Made by a program: the position numbers and the translations under genes. Positions 1-9,285 of a DNA stretch of 64,000 nt are shown piece by piece (positions within the stretch are counted from its first letter, which is position 1; each line of letters starts with the position of its first letter). The stretch spans positions 1 through 64,000 of the forward strand of contig JBFWRL010000003.1 of assembly GCA_050248915.1 (NCBI GenBank), given 5' to 3'. This DNA comes from GCA-2770975 sp050248915 (GTDB lineage Bacteria > Cyanobacteriota > Sericytochromatia > UBA7694). Under the pieces are notes generated by a model, which was given only the letters and a program-made list of their open reading frames with translations, searched no databases and was not told the DNA's origin.

Positions 1-803
1 GGATCGTCCGTCACTTGGGATTCAGCCATAATTTCATCGGTTAAATCGGCGTGCTTTTGGATATCCTGATGAATCTCGATAAACTGTTCAAAGAGCTGAC
101 TCAGCGAGAGGATGCGTTGCAGGGCTTTATCGATGGCACCCAACTGCTGCCTTAAATCAGAGACTTCCATTTCTTGATCGAGAATCTGAAGCCGGTGATT
201 AAATTCGTGTGTTTTCTCTTGAAAGTGTTTCAGCTTGGTTTGTACTACTTCAAGTTGTTTGGGATTGGGGGAGGGGGTCAATCCCAAGACTTCATCGGTC
301 ATCATCTGTTTCAGAAACAGCATAATAGCGGCTTCTGTGCTGTCGTACAAATCATCAAAGTCCATTTCAGCTGCGGGTTTGTCGAATTGCGGTATGTTTG
401 GCTCAAGCGCTTGTGGGGCGGTTTTGGGCTGTGCAACACCGCTCTGCGCCTGTTGTAAGAGTTCTTTTCCCAGTTCCGACCCCGGCTCCAGCTCCAGGCC
501 CGCTTTCAGATAGGGCAGGGCTTGCAGGGGCTGGGTGATTAGCAAAAACAGAAAGCCCATGCCAAAATAATTGGCTGGATTTTTGTAATTGGCTTGAATC
601 CCTTTGGCAAAACAATCGGTGGCCTGTTTGAGTTTGGCTTTGTTGACAGGCGGCAAGAAAGCCTCGCGAATCAACTGCCGGCCCTGGATGTACAGTTCCG
701 CTGACTGCTGGTGACGCAATTGGTCAGATTTTTGCAGTCCTTGTCTGGCTTGGGTCAGTGTAGCAAAGTCGAACAACTGGGGTTTCCTTTCTCTGTTGAG
801 CAT
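1..803 (-). CDS. Hypothetical helical protein (partial, C-terminus off left edge)
   Basis: The reading frame is open from an ATG at 803 to the left edge, about 267 codons. An in-frame TAA lies two codons upstream of the ATG, which fixes this start; no strong ribosome-binding site is visible. The protein is rich in Gln, Leu and Lys. Residues about 15-120 (ending near PYLKAGLELEPGSELG) look like tetratricopeptide-type helices, and the later part (about 190-267) looks like amphipathic helix or coiled coil. I do not recognise the family. Base composition resembles the chromosomal genes to the right of 11.9 kb rather than the AT-rich block next to it, so it probably lies outside the island. Confidence 0.7.
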   Translation of the reverse strand, partial: MLNRERKPQLFDFATLTQARQGLQKSDQLRHQQSAELYIQGRQLIREAFLPPVNKAKLKQATDCFAKGIQANYKNPANYFGMGFLFLLITQPLQALPYLKAGLELEPGSELGKELLQQAQSGVAQPKTAPQALEPNIPQFDKPAAEMDFDDLYDSTEAAIMLFLKQMMTDEVLGLTPSPNPKQLEVVQTKLKHFQEKTHEFNHRLQILDQEMEVSDLRQQLGAIDKALQRILSLSQLFEQFIEIHQDIQKHADLTDEIMAESQVTDD

Positions 804-920
804 TTGGGTTTAAATACTGGGGACAAGTTACCTGGGTTGCTAATCAGCTCTTGGTGCGCTTGGCAGCGGCGTCTGCCTGGGCGTGGATAACAGACGGGTG
901 GAGAGCAGTTATCCATGCAG

Positions 921-966
921 ATATCTTGCGACCGAAGGGAGACAAGATGATCTGCCAAGTTGGCCA
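921..966. repeat. Island-flanking imperfect repeat, left copy
   Basis: Shares ATATCTTGCG, CAAGATGAT and CCAAGTTGGCCA, in the same order and orientation, with 11297-11335. The copies differ in the spacer after the first block (12 versus 5 bases). Read on the minus strand it starts TTGGCCAACTTGG and forms a stem, GCAGATcATCTTG with CAAGATATCTGC, that has one bulged C. It begins three bases beyond the stop codon of the CHAT gene. Short inverted GGATAAC/GTTATCC boxes lie next to it (about 885-915). Confidence 0.65.
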
Positions 967-968
967 AG

Positions 969-3900
969 TTATCCAAGACTCTCGATTTCTTCAATTGACA
1001 AGCCTGTGTATTTAGAAATTACATTCGCAGACATACCATCGGCTTGCATTTCTCGAGCAGTCTGCCTTTTGCCTTCTATAAGTCCTTCTTCTCGGCCTTC
1101 CGCCTTGCCTTCAGCACGACCTTGAGCCTTACCTTCCATTCGAGCAGTGTCCACAACATTGATCATGTCTCTGTAGTGCTTCAGACTTTCTTCGTTGGTT
1201 GATAGTGAAACTTGGCCCCAATTAGATGGTTTTAACTCAAGGACTACTTCAAGGAGGTCGTCCAAAATTAAACTTACATCGATTCGTCCTCCAGAAAGGA
1301 TTTGAATCCATAATTGATTTTTTTCAGATTGTACTTCTTCCCATAGCCTTTGCAAAAAATTATCAACCTGTGCTTGAGCAGCAGAAACTGGAATTTGTTT
1401 CTGGCCAAGCCATTCATATAAGCCATGAAAAGTTTGATCTTCAACTAATTCAGTCAAGCGAGGAAGTGTGGAAGGGGTCACATGCCCGCGCTTGAAGTCA
1501 GTAATGTAGTGTAGTAACGAAGTCTTAAGGTCCATCCTTAAATTAGACACAAGTTGATATGTCAAGGCTATTATATGATGTTTAGAAGACTCAACGACAT
1601 AAGCTGGGATTCCACTTTCAATAAGGTAAACATAAAGATTTTGGTGAGCTAATGACCGATCCCGAGGTTTCGGATCCATTTCAAATACAGTAAGTGCGCG
1701 CCTTGATTGTGTAATGGCTCCTTCAATATCGCCACTTTTGTGTAGCAGATGTGCAAGACCACTATAAACCTCTCCACTTTGACTACCATCGAAAACGCTA
1801 AGACAGAAATCAAACTCTATTTTGGCTTCATCAAGGCGGTCGAGAGTTGTAAGTATTTGTGCTCGAATTAATCTACTCCAAGCAATGTCAATTTGTGTTC
1901 GACCTATTTCTGTCTTAAATGCCAGTATTTTATCAGCTATCATTAAGGAAAGCTCCCAATTTTGGAAAGTCATATAGGCTTCTCTTACTATATCCAATGA
2001 TTTAATGTATTCACCAGCAAGAATTTCTTGCTTAGGCTTCATCATTACATTTTCATCATTTAGAGATTCTTTACACAATGCCTCCAAAAATGTTGTTATA
2101 TTTTCTAATTCTGGAAGTGTTTGATGAGACAATCCTTGTCTAATATCAGTATGTAAAGATTCTAACCTTTGAGAGATTGCATAGAAAGCTGGTTCTCCTA
2201 TATCATTGATGACTCCCTCAATCTCAACAAATTGTTTCTGATTAGCATATTTGAAAGCTTCTTCGCTCTCAGCTATTCTTTGCCTCGATCCTTCAAAATC
2301 GCCAGAAAGCTTTAGGTTAATTGCCCAATTTTGTAAAACAGTTGCTAATTCCCCCCAAATCCAAGTCGCCTTTTCTCCTAGCTTTTCTGCTTCACTTCTG
2401 ACCTCAAAATTAACTTGTTCAAAGTATGAGAAACTTTCATCATAGTAACCAAGACGTCCTAAGGCAATTGCAAGGAGCTTTAATGTAGGCCAACGAGTGC
2501 CCATCTGGGGAAGAGATTCGACAGCTTTCTCAAGATATGGCAATATCTCAGTAAGTTGCAAAGGATCGGCTTGGGTAATGAAAAGTGTAAATGTGTTTAG
2601 ATGCGCAAAGGCGCCAGCCTGAATGAAGTATATTAAAGCATACTTTGCAAGATTCATAGCTTCTTGCATATCTACGTGAAGGTTAGATATAAACCCAAAC
2701 TCCAACCACTCAGCGTATGTTAAGTAGAGGCTCTTTTCATTTAAACTGCCTAAATCTTGTGGATGAGTCTCCATCCATTTGAAAATACGTTCACGAACTA
2801 ATTCATGACACTGATAAAATGAATCCTCTCCTTGAACCATTTCAGCCTGAGAGATTAGGCTGATAGAGCATAGTTGTTGAAGAGACTCAGTGGGATCAGG
2901 CATAAGTGGGATTGGTGTTTTTAAGTCATCGATCATTTGTTGAGTTACAGACGAAATTACTTTAAGCTTTTCTTTCACATCCTCTGATAATTCTTCACCA
3001 TCACTATCCTGCATCTCTTTGATTTTACGAAGATTTGCTTGTTTGGGAGTATCTTGACCACTACAAATAGTCTGTAAAAAACCCAAGTTAACGGGTTTAA
3101 AAGCAATTGCAATCATCCACAACACACAACGGGCTTCAGATGTAGACTCTTCTATTAATAGATCAAGAGAAGTGGAGAGGGCATCTTGCAAATAGGCCAG
3201 CACCTTTGTATCATTTGCTTCAACCGAGAATAAAGAGGGCAAATGGTTATAATCTTTGCCGTTTTCTAAAGCCTCGATTGCTTGAATAAGTTGGTGTCGG
3301 AGTACAGGCCCACCCCCTGCAAGTTGGGCCAATTGGTTCATTAGAAGTGGATGAAACCTGCTAGCATTCAGCAATCGTATTGCAAGTTTTCTTTCTTCCT
3401 CTTCAGCACTATACATCATCACTTTCAAAGTTTTTTGTTCCCGCAAGTAAAGAGCCGCTTCACCAGTTGACAGAGGGCCGAGTGATATTCGGTAACAGTT
3501 TGACCCTCTGAGTGCAAATAGGGGCATTCGGGAAGTGATCAAAATTCTGGATGGTGTACCCATCAGTTTCTGGCAAAGAATTGTAAGACAGAGATCCCAT
3601 GCAGGGTCTTGACACAACCACAGAGGAATAATGGAACTATGATCTGGTTGTGGCTTGAGGTTGGCTTCAAAATTATCCAAAACCAGCAAAATAGGCTCAT
3701 CCTGCATCGCACGAATGAGATTGTAGATAAGGCGCTCCAATCGTTCCTTACCAGTAAACTCTGTGCTAGGGCGACGGTAGATTGCATCAGCAGGCCGCAC
3801 CTTTATATGCTCATGGTAACGACCAAGCTCAAGATTAAGTTTTGTATGGATATCCTGGAGCATATTGTCTAGTCCAATGGGATTGGGCTTTGATTGATAG

Positions 3901-5372
3901 AGCAAGATCTGTTCAAAGCGATCTTCCCAAAGATCAAGAATTTCAGCCGTGAGAGCAGTTTTCCCCATTCCTCCTAGTCCGGTAATGAGGGCAATAGGTT
4001 TCACTTTTTCTCCGGTACGAGAGCCAATAAACTCTGCTCCTAGTCCAGATAACTCCCAAGTGCGGCCTACAAAATGCTCATGTTCTGACATAGTCAATTC
4101 AGCTATCTGGTGGAGTCTTCTATTGTGCATATTGATAACTGGAGCATGGCCTTGGTACAAAATAATTCCAGGGTCATCAATCCCGTAGAGCACAGGTGTT
4201 GCAGGGTCACAGACATGGTAACGAATTGCGTCAGCGTTCTTACGCAGCGATTGGCGAGCCATTGACAGGGCTGCAGATACATTTTTGAGCTTGGAATGTG
4301 CCAATAAAGCACTATAGAATGCGACTCCCAAGTCACGGGCATACTCATCTCCAACAGCAAACCGCATCGCAACAACAGATGGTACACCTCCCTGAATCAA
4401 CGCATGTGCCGTACCTGTGTATCCAGATTGTACCTCGAGAGAAATATCCTTATAATCTACAATTGGACTGTGTTTCGTACCCAACTCTTGTCCTTGAGAA
4501 ACCGTAAGAAAATCGTTCCAATCTTTTACGTTCAGAATATTACCAGAATGACAAGCACTCAGAAAGAAAAGTCGGGGGATAAATCCCCCAGAATTAATAA
4601 AGCATTCAAGCAATTCCTGACCGGATAAATAATCTTTTCCTCCTCCTGATTTGGCAAGCTCAAGCAAATTTGTGTGACCGTGTCCACTCCAGTGAACGAT
4701 ATGATACCCACCTTGTTCTTGGATCTGAGACTCTAGACGTTCACGGGTTACACCATGAGTCAGAAAATGAGCTATAACTCGGCGTTTGGGATAGATTTCT
4801 CTTTCAAAAAGATTTATTAAAGCTCTCCGCTCACTGCGTGAAGCGAGTGGATGAGAACCTTGCGCTTCTGCAAAAACAAACAGAATACGCAGTGGTTCAT
4901 CTTCACTCATTTCTAACGGCTCTGTGGCAGAACCATTCATTTCATGTATAACTCGAACAAGAAGATTTTTCTCACCGAGCGTTGGTTTGTTTGCTTCTGG
5001 TCTTGCTATTTCCCATGGAATACGGGAAATAGCAGCCGCCAAGATATTTTGTTCTTCGGATGCGCTGGGCAATTGGACACAAAGAGTACGTTGCGAGTGC
5101 GAGGAGGCTAGAAAGCCAAAAATTTCCTTGCCAAGTACTTCATCCGCGATACACATCCCAATTTCCGCAAGACTTTCGGCTTCTTTACCACTTTCAACAT
5201 AGTGCTTTATATAGTCTCGGAGATTGAAGAGACCATGCAATCGGGAGGCAGTAATTTGCTTGAAATTTGTATGCTTGTAAGCAATCTGGACCCCATGAGA
5301 ATTCATCAGTTGAAGATCGGCCGTCATCTTCAAGGCGTCAGCTGAAATAATTAAATCAAAGTTGGATTGCAT
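969..5372 (-). CDS. CHAT protease - STAND NTPase - TPR protein
   Basis: A large multidomain protein of 1467 residues. The N-terminal third holds a caspase-like CHAT domain with the catalytic pair His (HWSGHG, about residue 231) and Cys (LSACHSG, about 274). It is followed by an NB-ARC/STAND ATPase with Walker A GLGGMGKT (about 465-472), Walker B ILLVLDNF (about 561) and a sensor-like ILITSR. Residues from about 850 to 1300 are helical repeats of TPR type. The last about 50 residues are a Gly-Glu-Lys repeat plus a TGLSIEEIE motif typical of Rpn/PD-(D/E)XK transposase-like proteins. Bacterial proteins with this layout act as NLR-like sensors in phage defence, so a sensor-activated protease is inferred. 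I chose the ATG at 5372 (AGGAC 7 bases upstream) over an in-frame GTG at 5402. Confidence 0.85.
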   Translation of the reverse strand: MQSNFDLIISADALKMTADLQLMNSHGVQIAYKHTNFKQITASRLHGLFNLRDYIKHYVESGKEAESLAEIGMCIADEVLGKEIFGFLASSHSQRTLCVQLPSASEEQNILAAAISRIPWEIARPEANKPTLGEKNLLVRVIHEMNGSATEPLEMSEDEPLRILFVFAEAQGSHPLASRSERRALINLFEREIYPKRRVIAHFLTHGVTRERLESQIQEQGGYHIVHWSGHGHTNLLELAKSGGGKDYLSGQELLECFINSGGFIPRLFFLSACHSGNILNVKDWNDFLTVSQGQELGTKHSPIVDYKDISLEVQSGYTGTAHALIQGGVPSVVAMRFAVGDEYARDLGVAFYSALLAHSKLKNVSAALSMARQSLRKNADAIRYHVCDPATPVLYGIDDPGIILYQGHAPVINMHNRRLHQIAELTMSEHEHFVGRTWELSGLGAEFIGSRTGEKVKPIALITGLGGMGKTALTAEILDLWEDRFEQILLYQSKPNPIGLDNMLQDIHTKLNLELGRYHEHIKVRPADAIYRRPSTEFTGKERLERLIYNLIRAMQDEPILLVLDNFEANLKPQPDHSSIIPLWLCQDPAWDLCLTILCQKLMGTPSRILITSRMPLFALRGSNCYRISLGPLSTGEAALYLREQKTLKVMMYSAEEEERKLAIRLLNASRFHPLLMNQLAQLAGGGPVLRHQLIQAIEALENGKDYNHLPSLFSVEANDTKVLAYLQDALSTSLDLLIEESTSEARCVLWMIAIAFKPVNLGFLQTICSGQDTPKQANLRKIKEMQDSDGEELSEDVKEKLKVISSVTQQMIDDLKTPIPLMPDPTESLQQLCSISLISQAEMVQGEDSFYQCHELVRERIFKWMETHPQDLGSLNEKSLYLTYAEWLEFGFISNLHVDMQEAMNLAKYALIYFIQAGAFAHLNTFTLFITQADPLQLTEILPYLEKAVESLPQMGTRWPTLKLLAIALGRLGYYDESFSYFEQVNFEVRSEAEKLGEKATWIWGELATVLQNWAINLKLSGDFEGSRQRIAESEEAFKYANQKQFVEIEGVINDIGEPAFYAISQRLESLHTDIRQGLSHQTLPELENITTFLEALCKESLNDENVMMKPKQEILAGEYIKSLDIVREAYMTFQNWELSLMIADKILAFKTEIGRTQIDIAWSRLIRAQILTTLDRLDEAKIEFDFCLSVFDGSQSGEVYSGLAHLLHKSGDIEGAITQSRRALTVFEMDPKPRDRSLAHQNLYVYLIESGIPAYVVESSKHHIIALTYQLVSNLRMDLKTSLLHYITDFKRGHVTPSTLPRLTELVEDQTFHGLYEWLGQKQIPVSAAQAQVDNFLQRLWEEVQSEKNQLWIQILSGGRIDVSLILDDLLEVVLELKPSNWGQVSLSTNEESLKHYRDMINVVDTARMEGKAQGRAEGKAEGREEGLIEGKRQTAREMQADGMSANVISKYTGLSIEEIESLG

Positions 5373-5404
5373 GGTTTTTGTCCTATATGGGTTCAATTCC
5401 ACAG

Positions 5405-5479
5405 CATAGATGGATTAAATGTCGACTTGTCAATCATACTTTAGGTCACTCTGATATTCTGACATTGATAGTAAGTCAA
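5405..5479 (-). promoter_or_regulatory. Candidate promoters of the CHAT gene
   Basis: Two sigma70-like arrangements are visible on the minus strand. TTGACT (5479-5474) is followed after 17 bases by TATCAG (5456-5451). TTGACA (5433-5428) is followed after 17 bases by a weak TCTATG (5410-5405). The second would start RNA near 5398, downstream of the alternative GTG at 5402, which supports the ATG at 5372 as the start. Confidence 0.3.
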
Positions 5480-5560
5480 AAAAGGAAAGTAATTGTTTTC
5501 AATTCCAAGGAAAAGATTCTCTGACAGAGAGTTGCAACGATGCCCATTCACTAAGGTCAT

Positions 5561-7240
5561 TTAATTTACTACAAACAGCATCATATTTTTAGAGAAATAA
5601 CCCGATCTATTGTGGTCTTGAAAAAATATTGCTCCCCAAGCCTGTGAATTATTATCCCAAGAAACTAGATTGTATGTCATTGGTTTACCCCCTTTACCAG
5701 ATGAAGTACCACAACCTATCGCTCTAATTCTTGCATTCCTATTTTGTTGAGTACTAACATTTTTTTCAACATATCTTTGCCAATGCTTATGCCCATGAAG
5801 AATAGCTTTTATACCAAATTCCGCACACCATTTAACAAAATTATCACCGTTTTCCATCTTTAGAAAAAATTGTTCATTTGCCATACTGAAAACAGCCTTC
5901 CACCCCGTTTGAATCTCTTGCTCCCGTCCACTTTGGTAGGGCAGTGGATGATGATGAATTACAGCAATTCGAAAATAGTCACGTATTTCTGGTTTTTTTA
6001 AACACTCTCTTTCAAAAAGTATTGCCATTTTTGTGAGTTGACTTTGAGATATTTTTCCGCCGGCAAATAGTTGGACTTCAATACATGAATCAAAACAGAA
6101 AAATAGACATTTCATCTTATGGTCTTTTACTATGCTCGGATAGTTTGAGTCAGTTCCAAAGTCGTTTTTCTTTATGGTAGGAATAATACCTAGAATTTTA
6201 TGGTCATGATTTCCAAGAACCACAATCGGATTTTTTACGGTTATATGTTTCAGCTTCAACTTAAAGTCTTTGTATTCTTCAAAATCTGTAGAAAAAGGAT
6301 TGTCACATAAGACACCAGAGAGTACTACTATCGTGAAATCAATTTTAATTTTATTGATATGTAAAAGGAGATAGTCTTTGTTTGCTCTTGCATTATTTGA
6401 ACCAAAATGCAAGTCACTTAAATGTAGTAAACTGCTTTTCTGTCTTAATTTATTGGACTCATATTCCTGAATTAATCTCGGGATCTCAAAGTAATTATTA
6501 AATGACGCGTTGATTAGAGTAGAAGTGAATTCTTCTGCCTCATTTGATGGCACAATTGTAGATGTTCCGTCAGATGACCAAAAAATAATTCCAGGATATA
6601 GTTCTGGATGTTTGGATATTAGTGAAATTTGTGGAAATGGATCTAATACAGAAAGTGAGCCAGTATGTATATCATCAGGAATAAGGAAAAGTCCAAGTTC
6701 ACCAGAATCTCTTGCTACCTTTCTAAAAAAATCTGATAGATTTTTATCTTTACGACTACCAACTACTAATCCGTAATAAGCAAATGAACCAAAAATGAAT
6801 TTCAATTCAAATAATGCTCGTTTTAATGTCTCATAATTAAGAAAGCCATCATCTTCAATATCAGCATCTGATCTGTGTAAAAATTCTATTGATTTTTCTG
6901 ATGCCCTTCTCAATATTTCAGGAAATTTATCAGTGTGAGAAATAATTCTTGAATCATGTGATTGGTTTAGTGAATATAAAAATCCAAGCACATTTTCTCT
7001 GCTAAATCGGGGGTAATTTTTTTTCGACTCCATATTCGGAAATTCTCGTTGCCGATGGTGTCTAAACAAAATCTTATGGTGAAATAATCTTTCAGGAAAT
7101 TCCATAAAATACCGATCATAAAAATCAAATAACATATGCTCATATCTATATAATTCTTCTCGATCAAAAGAATGCCAATCAATGGGTGCGGTAAGATAAG
7201 AAACGATGTTTACATGTTCCAGATTAAAAGTGTATCCCAT
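5561..7240 (-). CDS. Calcineurin-like metallophosphoesterase with a substituted metal ligand
   Basis: The C-terminal half is a calcineurin-like phosphoesterase: SDLHFG (D276, H278), GNHDHK (N344-D346), IHHHP and GHKH. The usual GD motif that supplies the metal-bridging Asp reads LSGVLCDN, with Val at about 310 (codon GTC; Asp would be GAC). The N-terminal about 270 residues match nothing I recognise. ATG 7240 is chosen because AAGGAG lies 7 bases upstream; the longer frame to 7276 has no such site. The gene lies between the HEPN gene and the CHAT gene in the AT-rich block, so a nucleotide- or nucleic-acid-directed role in defence is possible. Activity is uncertain because of the missing ligand. 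Confidence 0.8.
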   Translation of the reverse strand: MGYTFNLEHVNIVSYLTAPIDWHSFDREELYRYEHMLFDFYDRYFMEFPERLFHHKILFRHHRQREFPNMESKKNYPRFSRENVLGFLYSLNQSHDSRIISHTDKFPEILRRASEKSIEFLHRSDADIEDDGFLNYETLKRALFELKFIFGSFAYYGLVVGSRKDKNLSDFFRKVARDSGELGLFLIPDDIHTGSLSVLDPFPQISLISKHPELYPGIIFWSSDGTSTIVPSNEAEEFTSTLINASFNNYFEIPRLIQEYESNKLRQKSSLLHLSDLHFGSNNARANKDYLLLHINKIKIDFTIVVLSGVLCDNPFSTDFEEYKDFKLKLKHITVKNPIVVLGNHDHKILGIIPTIKKNDFGTDSNYPSIVKDHKMKCLFFCFDSCIEVQLFAGGKISQSQLTKMAILFERECLKKPEIRDYFRIAVIHHHPLPYQSGREQEIQTGWKAVFSMANEQFFLKMENGDNFVKWCAEFGIKAILHGHKHWQRYVEKNVSTQQNRNARIRAIGCGTSSGKGGKPMTYNLVSWDNNSQAWGAIFFQDHNRSGYFSKNMMLFVVN

Positions 7241-7374
7241 TGAATTCTCCTTGTAATTATACCTTGTGATAGTCAAGATGATGTTTTTGGTTGGCCGTGC
7301 TCCTGACGGGGACTGCTCTTCAAGTAAATCTCAAAATTTGACAAGCACTCCAGCTTTTGCACCGTCAGGTGTCC

Positions 7375-7436
7375 GGCTAACAACCCACTTGCACTTGCAG
7401 AGCGAAGTGGCGTCAAGTGCAAGTGGGTTGTTGGCC
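7375..7436 (-). repeat. Long inverted repeat, attC-like
   Basis: Arms 7375-7397 and 7414-7436 are complementary over 23 positions with one mismatch, around a 16-base loop. Read on the minus strand the element begins TGGCCAAC and ends GTTAGCC, resembling the outer simple-site boxes of an integron attC (RYYYAAC...GTTRRRY). The TGGCCAAC start is shared with the two island-flanking repeats. It lies 24 bases after the stop of the upstream minus-strand gene, as an attC lies after a cassette gene. There is no T-run, so an intrinsic terminator is less likely. Confidence 0.5.
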
Positions 7437-7459
7437 ACATAAAGCTTACTTTCTGTGGT

Positions 7460-9232
7460 TTATCTTCTTTTTTTCGAGTTGCTTCTTTTATTTTTAGGCT
7501 TCTTATTGTTACCTTGCTTGGTTCGAACTCTATCAGCAACAACAACCTCCGTTTCAGATGCTTCTTCTTTAATTAATTTGTAAATTAAGATCTTTTCAAT
7601 GACTGTGGCCATTTTATCCAATTCAGCATCGTTTAGCTCTACATCTTTTCTGCCGTGGATTAGGCTATTTCTATTGTCTCTTGACGATTTGATCAATTCG
7701 AATTCCCAACTTGAAAACGACAAGCCAATATCTTCAAGAAGGAATTTGAATTTTTTCATGAGAGGTGAGAAATTAATATTGTTAATTGCATTGGTTAGGA
7801 TGTTTATCTGGTCCTTTGAAAGATCCTTATGCAGCTTAACCATTCTCCGTAACTTCTTCTTTTCCTGATCGGAGAAAGCCAATTTATCTGGAATACCAGA
7901 AATCAGGAATTCAAATGCCGTCCAGAGATCTAATAATTTATCTTTTTTGTTCGTCGTTTGTATGGCTCTTCTTAACCAATGAAGCGCTTGAATTTGATTT
8001 TCTTCTTCTTGAGTTAAGATCTCTTTGGAAATAAATTTTTCAAATAATTTGTTTAATCTATTTAAATAAATTTGAGGATCATGCTTTATGGACAATTTAT
8101 TATCAATAACTGAATTTATTTTTATTATCAAATGACCCTGCTGCGGGCTCGCTAGATCTCTACAATATACCCACTCAGATAGCAATACTCTGGAATAGTG
8201 CTGGTAGTGATTATAGGTGAATTGTTGTCCTTTCCCAATAGGTAGGTGAGGGAAAGCAATGTCAGATCTTAAACATAGGATATCAACTGCTGTAGATATC
8301 TTTTTGTAACCAATTTTTACAGCAGAGTAATAGTTATTCGCCTTGACGACTACCTTTGCTCTGGGAAAATTACCATTCCAATCTTCATGGCCTCTTACAA
8401 GATCACTTTTGCGGATAAATGCATCATCTAAAGAATCGAGCTTTTGATAAAAACTAACAGTCCCTATTTTCATTTCTTCATTGATTATTAAATTATGTAT
8501 AGGGGATATTACTGAAAATTCTCTTAAATTAGTATTGTGTGCAATTCCAACGGGTGTGAATTGAAGATTTAGTGAGTAGTCCACATTTGCATGATCAACT
8601 GTAATCTGAAATTGGTCGGCGGGAGGAATTTGATAAAACTCCATTGCAACCTTGCCAATTTCCATTTTTAGCATTTCATCTCTTAATGCAAGGATCGCCA
8701 AACCTCCTGACTGTGAAAACTCATAAATAAACCCTTTAAAAATTAACTGGTCGTTATCTAAGTTTACTATTTTAACCTGGTCTTTGAAGTCCGTTAAATT
8801 AAAGTTTGAATTTGATTGATGGTCTACCCTTAAATGCACTAAACAATGTGTGTAGCCTCGTGCCTGCGGCATTTTTCTCATAAGTTCCATAATTGTCAAA
8901 CCAGATACAAATTCGTAGCCAGATAAAACTAATTTGAAATTACCTTTAACTGGACCATTGATATTTGCACTCATGTCTTTGTCTTCAACTAAATTATCGT
9001 CAGACTCAAAATATATAAGTTGGTAGTTGTTGTGAGCATCTTTTACTTTTTTAAACCGTGAACAGAAGAACATGAACTCATCGTCGCCCTCAACTTTTAA
9101 CTCCTTGCCGTCTTTCAATAAAGACATAGTTGCAAAAGCTTTTCCATCCTTATAGCTCATCTGTATCTTTTTTACTTCATATCCCACACCAATTAATTCA
9201 AAGACTTTTGAAATCTTTTTATTTTCTTGCAT
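7460..9232 (-). CDS. ApeA-like HEPN-domain protein
   Basis: 590 residues. The C-terminal part carries a HEPN signature: a WTAFEFLISG helix and the motif RNSLIHG (R521 N522 ... H526), i.e. the RNxxxH of HEPN ribonucleases. The large N-terminal part (about 1-400) is beta-rich in appearance, like the ApeA N-terminal domain found next to such HEPN modules. The last about 20 residues are very basic (KKPKNKRSNSKKRR), which may bind RNA. ApeA-type proteins are known as single-gene abortive phage defence that cuts tRNA; the same role is inferred here but not shown. The gene is AT-rich and sits alone between a 53-base gap upstream and the attC-like hairpin downstream. Confidence 0.65.
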   Translation of the reverse strand: MQENKKISKVFELIGVGYEVKKIQMSYKDGKAFATMSLLKDGKELKVEGDDEFMFFCSRFKKVKDAHNNYQLIYFESDDNLVEDKDMSANINGPVKGNFKLVLSGYEFVSGLTIMELMRKMPQARGYTHCLVHLRVDHQSNSNFNLTDFKDQVKIVNLDNDQLIFKGFIYEFSQSGGLAILALRDEMLKMEIGKVAMEFYQIPPADQFQITVDHANVDYSLNLQFTPVGIAHNTNLREFSVISPIHNLIINEEMKIGTVSFYQKLDSLDDAFIRKSDLVRGHEDWNGNFPRAKVVVKANNYYSAVKIGYKKISTAVDILCLRSDIAFPHLPIGKGQQFTYNHYQHYSRVLLSEWVYCRDLASPQQGHLIIKINSVIDNKLSIKHDPQIYLNRLNKLFEKFISKEILTQEEENQIQALHWLRRAIQTTNKKDKLLDLWTAFEFLISGIPDKLAFSDQEKKKLRRMVKLHKDLSKDQINILTNAINNINFSPLMKKFKFLLEDIGLSFSSWEFELIKSSRDNRNSLIHGRKDVELNDAELDKMATVIEKILIYKLIKEEASETEVVVADRVRTKQGNNKKPKNKRSNSKKRR

Positions 9233-9285
9233 ACAAATTTTCTCCTAAGACTAGCCTTTGAAAAAATTCATTATTAAAAATTTGA

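Noticed and set aside
755..1125. Short frames on both strands between the first two genes
   Set aside because: They cross the left flanking repeat and the 3' end of the CHAT gene and have no motif or ribosome-binding site.
7375..7436. Rho-independent terminator
   Set aside because: The stem is unusually long and no T-run follows on either strand; an attC-like or other repeat fits better.
7273..7545. 90-codon minus-strand frame
   Set aside because: It overlaps the end of the HEPN gene and reads through the attC-like hairpin; no sign of a real product.
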